NCBI RefSeq assembly: GCF_001422485.1
Contig: NZ_LMNF01000001.1
Span: forward strand, 1,603,498 to 1,667,497
Source: Agreia sp. Leaf283
GTDB lineage: Bacteria; Actinomycetota; Actinomycetes; Actinomycetales; Microbacteriaceae
Length of the DNA: 64,000 bases
Reading direction: 5' to 3'
The notes beneath the pieces are model-generated. The model made no database searches. It had not been told where the DNA came from and saw nothing but the letters and a program-made list of their open reading frames with translations. Each line of letters begins with the position of its first letter. The first letter of the stretch is position 1. Of the stretch, positions 43,807-51,982 are shown one piece after another. Made by a program: the position numbers and the translations under genes.

Positions 43807-45657
43807 CTAGGGCAGATCCGGGTACAGCGCCGGGGTGGTGCGGTAGTGCGTGGCCTGCTCAAACGCGTAGGCGAGGCCGATGAGGGTGCCCTCGTCGTAG
43901 TTGTGGCCGAGGAACTCCAGGTTGACTCCGGCGTTCGGAACGGCATTCACGCCATCGTCGGGCGACGTCTGGCCCATCGGAACCGTGACCGCGGGCATGC
44001 CCGTGTTCGGGCTCAGCCGCATGTTGCTGCCGTTGGTGCCGTAGGGCGTGCCCGACGGATACACGATCGAGTCGAGGTCGAGCGAGTCCATCAGGGCGGT
44101 CACATTCGTGCTCGCGTTGGCGATGAACGCGGTGTGCGTTCCGGTCGGACCCGCCCAGTTCTGGTAGGTCTCCTCGGTGACGGCTTCACGCTGCACGTAG
44201 GTGCCTTGCCTCGACGGCACGAACTTTTTGGATGCCACGATCTCCGTCAGGCTTCGCGCCGTGACTGCCGGCGAGAGGTGGTTCTGCACGTACACGGCGA
44301 GGTCGTGCTTGAACTCGTTCGTGCTTCCGCTGCCCTCGCCCATGACGGTCGTGAGCAGTGCCGCGTCGGCTCCTGTGAGCTCCACCACCGTGGCACCCTG
44401 CGCCTCCAGCGTGGCCTTCGCCGCCGCCCACAGGCGAACGTCGGTGGCATTCGAACCGATCATGGATGCGGAGAAGCCGATCCGGGTGCCGGCCAGCGCC
44501 GTCGGGTCGAGGTACTGCGTGTACGAGTCGGGAACCAGTCCTGTCTGCTCGGCCGTGATCGCATCGTTGGGGTCGACTCCCACCACGGCGTCGAGCGCGA
44601 CGGCCGCATCGGTGACGCTGCGTGCGATCGGTCCGCCGGTGTCCTGGCTCAAGGCCAGCGGGATGATGCCGTCGCGGCTGGTCAGACCGACGGTGGGCCG
44701 GATGCCGACGAGCTGGTTGTACGTCGAGGGGATCCGGATCGAGCCACCCGTGTCGGTGCCGAAGCCGATGCCGGCGAGGTTCGCCGCGATCGCAGCGCCG
44801 GTTCCTCCGCTGGAGCCACCGGCCGTCTTGCTCGTCGCATACGGGCTCGCCACAAGGGTCGACGTTCCGGCGGGCTGGAACGACGAGTACTCGGAGGCGA
44901 AGCCGAAGGCGAACTCGTCGAGGCTGGCCTTGGCGAGGATGATCGCTCCCGCGTCGCGCAGGCTCTTCACCATGAACGCGTCGTCGGAGGTCTGGTTCGC
45001 GTCCCAGCAGCCGCAGCCGCCGGTCGTGACCATGTCGACCGTGTCGTAGTTGTCCTTCACGGCGATGGGAATTCCGAGCAGCATGCTCGTCATCCCCTGC
45101 TCGGCGCGCGTGGCGTCGGCGGCCGCGGCGGACTCCAGCGCAACGGTGCTCGTCGTGATGATCGAGTTGAGTGCGCGGCCGCTCTCGGCCGGATCGATCT
45201 TCGCCTTGTCGTAGGCCGCGATGCGGTCGAAGTACTCCTGCGTCAGCGCGACCGAGGTGGTGACCCCGGCGTTCATCGCGGCCTGCATGTCGATGGTCGA
45301 CGCCTCGACGATGTCGAAGGGGCCATCGTCGTAGATGATGCGGCTGGAGACCGCGGCGATGTCGGTCACCGTGATCGTGCCGTCGGCATCCACATCGCCC
45401 GTCTGCACCGAGGCCCACTCGGGCGATGAGCTGGTCGCTCCGAGGCTGTCGGCGAGCAGCTGCAGGTCGTCATCAGTGACCTGGTCGTCGCCGGTCAGGT
45501 CGAGTTCGGTGTAGTACGGGGAGAGAAAAACGGCGGTCGCCGGTTCTGCGACAACGGGATCGGCGCTGGCCGGAGCGGCCGCGAGAGTGCCGACGGCGAG
45601 CACCGAGATGATGCCTGTCGCTGCGATTGCCGTCTGGCGAACGCGTCGTGAGATCAC
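43807..45657 (-). CDS. Secreted amidase-signature hydrolase with N-terminal dockerin
   Basis: The 616-residue exported enzyme has a signal peptide ending APASA near residue 32. Residues 52-107 form a dockerin-type pair of EF-hand-like loops: DLTGDDQVTDDD from Asp53 and DVDADGTITVTD from Asp88. The amidase-signature domain follows, with Lys201 (AVKDNYD), Ser282 (AGGSSGG) and nucleophile Ser306 (DTGGSIRIP). The Ser-Ser spacing of 24 matches FAAH. GTG 45657 has AGAGG upstream. A cohesin protein is encoded just upstream on the same strand, so the enzyme probably docks onto it at the cell surface. The amide substrate is unknown. Confidence 0.9.
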   Translation of the reverse strand: MISRRVRQTAIAATGIISVLAVGTLAAAPASADPVVAEPATAVFLSPYYTELDLTGDDQVTDDDLQLLADSLGATSSSPEWASVQTGDVDADGTITVTDIAAVSSRIIYDDGPFDIVEASTIDMQAAMNAGVTTSVALTQEYFDRIAAYDKAKIDPAESGRALNSIITTSTVALESAAAADATRAEQGMTSMLLGIPIAVKDNYDTVDMVTTGGCGCWDANQTSDDAFMVKSLRDAGAIILAKASLDEFAFGFASEYSSFQPAGTSTLVASPYATSKTAGGSSGGTGAAIAANLAGIGFGTDTGGSIRIPSTYNQLVGIRPTVGLTSRDGIIPLALSQDTGGPIARSVTDAAVALDAVVGVDPNDAITAEQTGLVPDSYTQYLDPTALAGTRIGFSASMIGSNATDVRLWAAAKATLEAQGATVVELTGADAALLTTVMGEGSGSTNEFKHDLAVYVQNHLSPAVTARSLTEIVASKKFVPSRQGTYVQREAVTEETYQNWAGPTGTHTAFIANASTNVTALMDSLDLDSIVYPSGTPYGTNGSNMRLSPNTGMPAVTVPMGQTSPDDGVNAVPNAGVNLEFLGHNYDEGTLIGLAYAFEQATHYRTTPALYPDLP

Positions 45658-45728
45658 GGGGGTGTTCCTCTGCGAGAAGGGGGATCGGGCGATCCCGGAT
45701 GTGGATTCAGGGGTGCGGGGTCGGCGGC

Positions 45729-46445
45729 TCATCGTGCGCTCGCAGACCGGCGCCGAAGCGCCACGAAGCCGACGCCGAGGAGGGCGATGGCGAAGACGGC
45801 CAGGGCTCCGGCGCCGAAGCCGGTGATGGCCAGGGAGCCGTCGCCGTTGGTCGACGAGGCGGGCGCGGCGGTCGGCGTGGACGTCGTGTCGCCGCCCGAA
45901 GTCGGTGGCGTCGTCGTGGTCGGTGGCGTTGTCGGCGGAGTGGTCTCGACGGGAACGGCTGCGATGGTCACGGGCGCGGTCGCGGCGTCGGCCAGAACGG
46001 TGGTCGCGCCGACCGTGTCGACGAGTGTCACGGATGTCGTGAGGGTCGCGTCGCCGGCGGCGAGGCTCGTGAACTGCAGGGATGCGGCCAGGTCGCCCGC
46101 GAGGGCGGGTGACGTTCCGAGACGGCTGTGCAGGATGGTGACGCTGCCGGCAGCCTCCTCGACGCTGTCGAATCCTCCCGCCGGACCCTCGGAGGCGCTG
46201 TCGTCGACGTAGTCGAGCAGAGCCGGGTCGAACGTGACCGTGATCGCGTAGCTGTAGGCGTCGACCGTGCCGGCGAGTGCGACAGAGACGTCGACGGCCT
46301 TGCCGGCCTCGACCTCGGGGGTCGCGGTCATGGTCACGGTGGTCGTCGGGGCGGCGAGTGCGGGTGACGCCGCGACCATCGAAAGGCCGAGGGCGATGCC
46401 GCCGGCGGCGAGGACTGCTCGCAGGCGAGATGAGGTGTGTTTCAT
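45729..46445 (-). CDS. Cohesin-domain surface protein with LAITG sorting signal
   Basis: The 238-residue exported protein has a signal peptide ending SPALA near residue 31. A cohesin-like beta-sandwich at about 33-160 contains AGKAVDVSVALAGTVDAYSY, TVTFDPALLDYV, then LQFTSLAAGDATL. A Thr/Pro-rich wall-spanning linker lies at about 165-200. LAITG at 205-209, a hydrophobic helix and RRRSASAR follow, which is a class E sortase signal. AAGGA precedes the ATG. It is encoded 71 bases upstream of the dockerin amidase on the same strand, presumably one operon. Confidence 0.88.
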   Translation of the reverse strand: MKHTSSRLRAVLAAGGIALGLSMVAASPALAAPTTTVTMTATPEVEAGKAVDVSVALAGTVDAYSYAITVTFDPALLDYVDDSASEGPAGGFDSVEEAAGSVTILHSRLGTSPALAGDLAASLQFTSLAAGDATLTTSVTLVDTVGATTVLADAATAPVTIAAVPVETTPPTTPPTTTTPPTSGGDTTSTPTAAPASSTNGDGSLAITGFGAGALAVFAIALLGVGFVALRRRSASAR

Positions 46446-46812
46446 CAGGACGTGGTCCTTCTTTCTTCACTGTGGGGATGCTGATCGACTTATCGACGGG
46501 CGCGACGAAGAGCTCCGTGTGCGGGCCAGTTCCGGCACGTGGCCGGGGGTTCTGTCGAGCAGGGGGAGCGGGTCGCCGACGGGATCGGGTGCGGTCAGCG
46601 GGAGAGTGGTGCAGGAATCCTCACAGTATCCGCGGGCACGATCCGCACCGTTTCGCCGATGTTTCGTGCTGGTAACAAAGTCGAAGGATCATCGCACCGG
46701 AGGGTCGATCGAGGCCCCGATGCCTCATCGACGACCCGAATAGCGCCGGTCTGTGCGCGACGGCGCGGTCTGCGTGCCGCCAGGGTGAGCGTGTTCCGAG
46801 CGCGGACGCAAG
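46446..46812. other. Intergenic space without a recognised gene
   Basis: This 367-base divergent space lies between the cohesin gene (-) and the 46825 gene (+). Apart from the AAGAAAGAAGGA ribosome site of the cohesin gene at its left end, I see no gene, repeat copy or clear operator. Confidence 0.5.
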
Positions 46813-46818
46813 TAGTCT
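46813..46818 (+). promoter_or_regulatory. Leaderless -10 box (TAGTCT)
   Basis: TAGTCT lies exactly six bases before ATG 46825. Confidence 0.55.
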
Positions 46819-46824
46819 GCTGCC

Positions 46825-47337
46825 ATGGAAGAGTCTCCCTCCGAGCAGGTGCGCCGGCTGGTGGCCCGCACCATCGACTCGCTCGAAAGCCAGGGCGTGC
46901 ACGACGAGGCGCTCGGGGTGATGCGCGAGCCGCGCGGCTTCTCGGTGTTCAAGACCGCACCGATGATCGCTCCCGCGGGCCGGGCCTGGCGGCTCGGTGT
47001 TCTACTGGTCGATCGCGACGGCGGAGTCTACGAGACGGGCGACGTGACCAGAGCCATCGAGCCCCTGCGGGCGGTCACGAACCGGTCGGCCGAGGCCGAA
47101 GCCCGACGCGACGATCGCCGCGCAGCGGCACGAGGCAAGTTTCCCGAGGGCGAGGTCGTGAACCACCGCTTCGTTCCGCTCGCGCTAGACGACGAGAGCC
47201 TGGATGCCGGCTCGGGCCCGTTGCAGGTTCGCGACGGCATGGTCGTCGTGCAGTGGGATCGTTCGAGCCCCGGCCACGGAGTCTCGACCCTCGACCGCTA
47301 CCTCGCCGACCGGGTCAGTGTGCTCACGTTGGATTGA
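46825..47337 (+). CDS. Hypothetical conserved protein (170 aa)
   Basis: This 170-residue soluble, charged protein has no recognised domain. The beta-rich first half (FSVFKTAPMIAPAGRAWRLGVLLVDRDGGVYETG) and the basic helix AEAEARRDDRRAAARGKFPE suggest a small DNA- or RNA-associated fold, but this is a guess. Codon use and the leaderless promoter support a real gene. Confidence 0.7.
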   Translation: MEESPSEQVRRLVARTIDSLESQGVHDEALGVMREPRGFSVFKTAPMIAPAGRAWRLGVLLVDRDGGVYETGDVTRAIEPLRAVTNRSAEAEARRDDRRAAARGKFPEGEVVNHRFVPLALDDESLDAGSGPLQVRDGMVVVQWDRSSPGHGVSTLDRYLADRVSVLTLD

Positions 47338-47425
47338 CGCTTTCGGCGCGGCGCTGCTCGCGAGGTGACACTTCGGTCGACCGGACGCGTCATCTCAGCG
47401 GAGTGCTGTGCGCCGAAGCGTCAAC

Positions 47426-48409
47426 TCAGCGAAGTGCCGCGCGGTCGAACCCCGCCGCGGCGTAGATCGCGTCGATGGCCTGCATCTGCGCCACCGAATC
47501 CGCGCCCTCGGTGAGCAGCCGCTCGCCGCTCGCCAGACCCTCGACGACTGCCGCGAGCTGGTGGTCGTAGGTCTCGAGCCCGGCCACGGTGGAGTTGCGT
47601 GTGATGCCGTCGCGGGTCTCGCTGATCGTGTGCCCCTTCGACGGGAACACGAGGTTGTCGACATGCAGGCTGCCGAGAGTGCCCACGACGTCGAGCGAGG
47701 AGTTCAGCTGCGAGCCCTCGACCATGCTGCAGGTCATGCGGGCCGTGGCGCCCGACGCGAACCGCAGCGACGCATCCATGCTGAGGTCGGCGCCCATCGA
47801 GTTGACCGTCGCCGTCGCATCCAGAACCTCGGGCTCGCTCGCCATCAGCGCACGCAGCTGGTGCAGGGGGTAGCAGCCGAGATCCATGAGCGATCCGCCG
47901 CCCACGGCCGGGTCGTGGCGGATCGACGCGGGATCGAACGGAATGGATGCGGTGAAGTCGGCGTGTGCCGACACGATCTCGCCGAGGCGCCCCGATGCGA
48001 CGATGCGATCGATCTCGGCGCTCAGCGGGTGGTAGCGGTCGTGGAACGCCTCGATGAGGCGCAGGCCCGTGTCGGTGGCGGCCGTGGTCATGAGTCGGGC
48101 CTCGTCGGCCGACATGGCGAAGGGTTTCTCGCAGAGTACGTTCTTGCCCGACTCGAGGGCCGCGATCGACCAGCGGGAGTGCTCGGACGGGGGCAGGGCG
48201 TTGTAGATCAGGTCGATCTCGGGGTCGGCAAGCAGTCGCTCGTAGCCTCCGTAGGAGCGCGGGATCGAGTGAGTCGCCGCGTAGGCGCTCGCCGACGACT
48301 CGCTGCGGGATGCGACGGCCACGATCTCGACGTCGTCACGTCGTCGTGCGGGGATGATGATGGCGTTCGGGGCGATGCCGGCCGCGCCGAGGATTCCGAT
48401 TCTGAGCAT
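47426..48409 (-). CDS. Gfo/Idh/MocA family oxidoreductase
   Basis: The 327-residue NAD(P)-dependent enzyme has MLRIGILGAAGIAPNAIIIP as its N-terminal Rossmann loop, GKNVLCEKPFAMSADEARLM with the catalytic EKP, and GGGSLMDLGCYPLHQLRALM with the substrate-binding DxGxYxxH-like motif. It probably acts on a sugar, polyol or dihydrodiol; the neighbours do not say which. I chose ATG 48409 at the fold's natural beginning. Its 3' end overlaps one half of a 31-bp-period direct repeat (from about 47389). Confidence 0.9.
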   Translation of the reverse strand: MLRIGILGAAGIAPNAIIIPARRRDDVEIVAVASRSESSASAYAATHSIPRSYGGYERLLADPEIDLIYNALPPSEHSRWSIAALESGKNVLCEKPFAMSADEARLMTTAATDTGLRLIEAFHDRYHPLSAEIDRIVASGRLGEIVSAHADFTASIPFDPASIRHDPAVGGGSLMDLGCYPLHQLRALMASEPEVLDATATVNSMGADLSMDASLRFASGATARMTCSMVEGSQLNSSLDVVGTLGSLHVDNLVFPSKGHTISETRDGITRNSTVAGLETYDHQLAAVVEGLASGERLLTEGADSVAQMQAIDAIYAAAGFDRAALR

Positions 48410-48455
48410 GGGTCCAGCGTGACACACAGCGATCGGGATCGCCCCCTGTGAGGCC

Positions 48456-48565
48456 CGTTCCCTGAGCTTGTTGAAGGGGGCCGGCCCTTCGACAAGCTCA
48501 GGGAACGGAGTTGCCCTTCGACCGGCTCAGGAAACAAGGGCGCCCTTCGACGGGCTCAGGGAACG
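48456..48565. repeat. Repeat A array, four copies at a 29-bp period
   Basis: Copies start at 48456 (inverted), 48485, 48514 and 48543. The steps are exactly 29 bp each, that is 23-bp units with 6-bp spacers. The consensus of the forward copies begins CCCTTCGACAGGCTCAGGGA, with small variation in the middle. No cas genes or longer spacers are present, so this is not a CRISPR. Confidence 0.85.
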
Positions 48566-48581
48566 CCGGCCGTCGGCCGCG

Positions 48582-48663
48582 CTGGTTGAGTAGCGAGGAA
48601 CGAGCGTATCGAAACCACGGCGGGGTGGCCTCGATACGGCCTCAAGCGGCCTAGTCGACCACC
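48582..48663. repeat. Repeat B copy and its inverted variant
   Basis: 48582-48618 holds GTAGCGAGGAACGAGCGTAT-type repeat B. 48625-48663 holds the reversed, shortened variant with GGCC-type inner arms that also occurs at 39104. Together they form a loose inverted pair. 48664-48771 has nothing recognisable. Confidence 0.7.
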
Positions 48664-48771
48664 GCAAGGCTCACTACGTGACCGGCGCAAGCGGCCGAGC
48701 GCGCGTTCAGCGGGCGAACGCTCCTTCGGTGTGCGCGCGGTCGCCCGCAGGCGGCGCGTTCGATCTGCTCG

Positions 48772-48868
48772 CCCTTCGACAGGCTCAGGGAACGGACTCG
48801 CCCTTCGACAGGCTCAGGGAACGGGGGCGCCCTTCGACAGGCTCAGGGAACGACAGGCTCAGGGAGCG
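48772..48868 (+). repeat. Repeat A array, three copies at a 29-bp period plus a partial
   Basis: Copies at 48772, 48801 and 48830 are identical over 23 bp and spaced exactly 29 bp. A truncated copy follows at 48851-48868. The array ends eight bases before the stop codon of the ferritin-like gene, at its 3' side. Confidence 0.88.
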
Positions 48869-48875
48869 GGCGCGG

Positions 48876-49664
48876 CTAGACGCCGAGCGCGTTGAGGGAG
48901 TCGTCGACGATCGTGAGGCCCTCCAGGCCCGGGAGTCCGCTGATGGCGGTGTCGATCTTGCGGGCAGCCTTGCGCCCCTCTTCGCCACCCATGAGGTGGC
49001 CCATCACGTGCTTGACCTCGTTCTTCTCCATGATGCTGGAGCCGACCGGTGCCCAGAAGTTGCTGAGGGCGAAGCGCGCGAACTTCTGCGCCTTCGTGCT
49101 CTTCGCCAGACGCTCGCGGGCCTGCGAGGTGTAGAACGCCACGTGGCGCGCCTCCTGCTTGGCGATGCGCTTGAGCAGCTCGGCGAGCACAGGGTCTTCT
49201 TCGAGTGCGGCCATACGGTTGTAGGCGGTGATCGCCGACCACTCGTTGGCTGCACCCCAGGCCATGTGCACGGCCACGAAGTCGGCGCCCACGACCTTGC
49301 CGATCACGGACTGCTTGATGGGGTCGAGCTTGTCGCGCCAGCCGAGCTTGAGGCGCTTGGCCTTGAGCTCGTCGAAGTCCACGTGGATTCCGTGGATGCC
49401 GAGAACGGTGGCGAGGGCTTCGCCGTGCCAGAACTCCTCGCGGTTCCACATGGTCATGAACGCGCCCATCTCGGCCTCTTTGTGGGAGGGCGTGGTGAGC
49501 AGGTCGCGGGTGTAGCAGACCGTGTGATATTCCACATCGGCCATATAACGCAGGGTGCGCAGGGAGCCCTCGGGCAGAGGGTGTTCGCGGAATCGCTCGA
49601 GGTCGAGGTCGTCCCAGTTCACGCTCACCGAGGTGGCGGTGTATTTGTCTACGTCGAATGCCAT
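48876..49664 (-). CDS. Ferritin-like diiron protein (intact site)
   Basis: The 262-residue all-helical protein has a complete ferritin-like ligand set in order: Glu45 (ADVEYH), Glu77-x-x-His80 (REEFWH), Glu141 (AANEWS) and Glu171-x-x-His174 (KQEARH). This is the layout of acyl-ACP desaturases and related diiron oxygenases or oxidases. It is homologous to the 51979 gene product. ATG 49664 is used; TAAACT 11 bases upstream may give it a separate near-leaderless transcript. It is likely the oxygen-activating enzyme of the adjoining lipid cluster. The substrate is inferred only. Confidence 0.8.
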   Translation of the reverse strand: MAFDVDKYTATSVSVNWDDLDLERFREHPLPEGSLRTLRYMADVEYHTVCYTRDLLTTPSHKEAEMGAFMTMWNREEFWHGEALATVLGIHGIHVDFDELKAKRLKLGWRDKLDPIKQSVIGKVVGADFVAVHMAWGAANEWSAITAYNRMAALEEDPVLAELLKRIAKQEARHVAFYTSQARERLAKSTKAQKFARFALSNFWAPVGSSIMEKNEVKHVMGHLMGGEEGRKAARKIDTAISGLPGLEGLTIVDDSLNALGV

Positions 49665-49671
49665 GGTGTGA

Positions 49672-49687
49672 GGAGAGTTTACTCTCC
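49672..49687. promoter_or_regulatory. Short palindrome over a gene junction
   Basis: GGAGAGT and ACTCTCC are perfect 7-bp arms around TT. The element covers the last codons and stop of the reductase gene and the TAAACT box before the ferritin-like gene, so it could be an operator or a weak hairpin between the two cistrons. Confidence 0.45.
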
Positions 49688-51982
49688 GGTTCCCTTCGCG
49701 AATTGCGGTAGAGCGGACGCGCCGCGGGCGCCGCGTTTCCAGTTGTGGATGCTCCATCTTCTTCGGAGCGCCTCACGCGAGAGATTGGTGTCGGGGTTGA
49801 TCGCGGCGGGATTTCCGAGCAGTTGCAGCCAGACCAGGTCGGCGTGGCTGTCGCCGTAGCCGTACGACTTCGACAGGTCCATGCCGTGCGTCTCGGCGTA
49901 GCGGCGCAGCCAGGCCGCGCGCGCCTCGTCGACCAGCGGCGGCTGGGCCAGGTAGCCGGTCAGGATTCCGTCGCGCTCGTGCATCGATCCGGCGATGACG
50001 TCGTCGAAGAGCGGGGCGAGCGGCGAGGCCAGGATGCCGATGGATCCCGTGACGAGCACGGTGCGGTGGCCGGCGGCGCGGTGCTCCTCGATGCGCGCGA
50101 TGGCCGACGGCATCGTGTGCCGCAGCAGCGTCTCGCGGTACCCGCCGGACACGACCTTCTCGAGCCGCTTCGCGGGCATGCCGCTGTAACGGCGCAGGAA
50201 CGCGCGGATGAACTCTCCGCGGTCGCGGTGCTCGGCCTTGAGATAGCCCGGCAGGGAGGTGAGCAGGCTCGCCACCTCGCTGGGCCAGGCCGCCTTGCGG
50301 AACCCGGCCGAGCGCACCCACAGGTACTGCTCGACGATGTTGGAGTCGACGACGGTGCCCTCGAAGTCGAAGACGGCGAGCACGTCGCTGCGCTCGGGGA
50401 GCGCCTTGGCCACGCGCTCCGACGCGGCGGGCCGCAGTGAGAACGCGCGGGTGAGAGCGGTGATCGACGGGAAGTGCACCCTCTGCAGGTAGTCCTCCCA
50501 GTCGATGGCGGTCACGTCGAATCCGATGTCGTCGCGCAGCTCGGCGGGCAGGGAGTTGTGCAGCGCCCGGGTGTTGCGGTCGTCGAAGATGATCTCGGTC
50601 TGCACGTAGGCGCGGTAGAGCTCGACGAAGGTGCGCAGATTCTCGAGGTCGTCTTTGCGCTTGAGGGCCTTCTTCACATGCACGCGGGTGCGCTCGGTCG
50701 AGGGGAGGCGCTCGAGCGCCCTCTCGAGGCGGGCGTTCCAGATCTCCTGGTTGTGCAGCACCCGGTCGACCTTGCGGGTTCCGGGGAAGGTCCAGTACGG
50801 AACCTCGATGTGCCCGTCGCTCTCGTGCGGCAGCGGATTGGCCGTGAAGAACTCGTTCATGTTCGTGAACATGCGGTGGATCGGCAGCGGATTCCGGGCG
50901 CCGGAACTCACGTGGTAGTACGCGGAGTCGACCTCGGACTCGGGCGTCGGCGGGGTGGCCGCGACGGCGAGGATGACGTTCACCACGTAGTCGACGGGAA
51001 TCACGTCGAGAACGGTGTCGGGCAGGGCGGGGAACTGCGTGAGGTTGCCGCGTGCATAGGCGAGCACCAGCGGGTCGGCCACCTTGAAGCCGTCGATCCA
51101 ACCGGGGTAGGGGTGCCGCAGTGCGCTCTCGATGATCGCCGGGCGCACGACCGACAGCCGGTGGCCGGTCTCGCGCCACAGCTCTTCGGCGGCGCGCTCT
51201 GCGAACGACTTCGTGAGCGTGTACACGTCTGTCCAGCCGAGGCTCTGCGCCCGGCTGCGGCCGTAGTCGACGAGGCGCTCGCGCACCCACTCGACGCGGC
51301 CGGTCTCTGCGGCCGTGGCGACCGCCTGCGGGCCTTCCTTGCCGTGCACGGCGCGCGCATCCGACATGAAGGTGCGCAGTGTCTCGGGTTGCCGCGATGC
51401 CATCTCGACCCGCACCCGGGCATCCCTGGCCGCGGTGAGCTCTGCGCGCCAGTCGACCTCGTGCTTGAGGCGCCCCTCGGGAACGATGCCCTTGCGCAGG
51501 CCGCCGACGTAGGCCGTCGAGACGTGCACCACGTGGGCGTCGCTGCCCGATTCGGCCAAGGCCGTGTACAGGGCGATCGCCCCGCCGAGGTTGGTCTCGA
51601 ACGCCTGGTCGATGGGCGGGTCGAACGACACGGTGGATGCGCTGTGGATCACGACGTCGAGATCGTCGGGCAGAGCGGGCACGGTCGCGAGGTCGCCCTC
51701 GATCACCCGCAGTCGCTCGCGCACGGCGCGCTCGACCTCGGCCTCGCCGACGCGCTCGCGCCACGGCCCGAACACCGGCTTGCGCAGCAGCGTGCGCAGG
51801 CGGTCTTCGGCCGTCGTGCTGCCCTTGGTGCGGATGAGCAGCGAGATCGTGGTGTCGGGATGCGACGAGAGCAGCCTCTCGACGATGGCCTGGCCCACGA
51901 AGCCCGTGCCTCCGGTGATGAAGACGTGCGCGTTGCCGAGGTCGCCGGTCACGACCGTGTCGGTCACGTTCGGGCCGCTCAC
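49679..51982 (-). CDS. Fatty acyl reductase fused to a HAD-like phosphatase domain
   Basis: The 767-residue protein has an N-terminal extended-SDR acyl reductase: nucleotide loop TGGTGFVG at 23-30, catalytic YTLTK at Tyr254-Lys258, and a FAR_C-like segment at about 390-500. This is the fold that reduces acyl-CoA or acyl-ACP to fatty alcohol. From about 530 a HAD-IB domain follows: motif I is DFEGT (Asp539, Glu541, Thr543), then LVTGS, then YGDSHADLVWL. The second Asp of DxD is Glu, so phosphatase activity is doubtful. GTG 51982 overlaps the upstream gene's stop (GTGA). Confidence 0.85.
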   Translation of the reverse strand: MSGPNVTDTVVTGDLGNAHVFITGGTGFVGQAIVERLLSSHPDTTISLLIRTKGSTTAEDRLRTLLRKPVFGPWRERVGEAEVERAVRERLRVIEGDLATVPALPDDLDVVIHSASTVSFDPPIDQAFETNLGGAIALYTALAESGSDAHVVHVSTAYVGGLRKGIVPEGRLKHEVDWRAELTAARDARVRVEMASRQPETLRTFMSDARAVHGKEGPQAVATAAETGRVEWVRERLVDYGRSRAQSLGWTDVYTLTKSFAERAAEELWRETGHRLSVVRPAIIESALRHPYPGWIDGFKVADPLVLAYARGNLTQFPALPDTVLDVIPVDYVVNVILAVAATPPTPESEVDSAYYHVSSGARNPLPIHRMFTNMNEFFTANPLPHESDGHIEVPYWTFPGTRKVDRVLHNQEIWNARLERALERLPSTERTRVHVKKALKRKDDLENLRTFVELYRAYVQTEIIFDDRNTRALHNSLPAELRDDIGFDVTAIDWEDYLQRVHFPSITALTRAFSLRPAASERVAKALPERSDVLAVFDFEGTVVDSNIVEQYLWVRSAGFRKAAWPSEVASLLTSLPGYLKAEHRDRGEFIRAFLRRYSGMPAKRLEKVVSGGYRETLLRHTMPSAIARIEEHRAAGHRTVLVTGSIGILASPLAPLFDDVIAGSMHERDGILTGYLAQPPLVDEARAAWLRRYAETHGMDLSKSYGYGDSHADLVWLQLLGNPAAINPDTNLSREALRRRWSIHNWKRGARGASALPQFAKGTGE

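Noticed and set aside
43589-43810. A 73-codon plus-strand frame over the 20-bp palindrome
   Set aside because: It reads through the palindrome and the amidase terminator, with no ribosome site.
48456-48868. Possible CRISPR array (regular 29-bp period)
   Set aside because: Spacers are only 6 bp, the first copy is inverted, and there are no cas genes.
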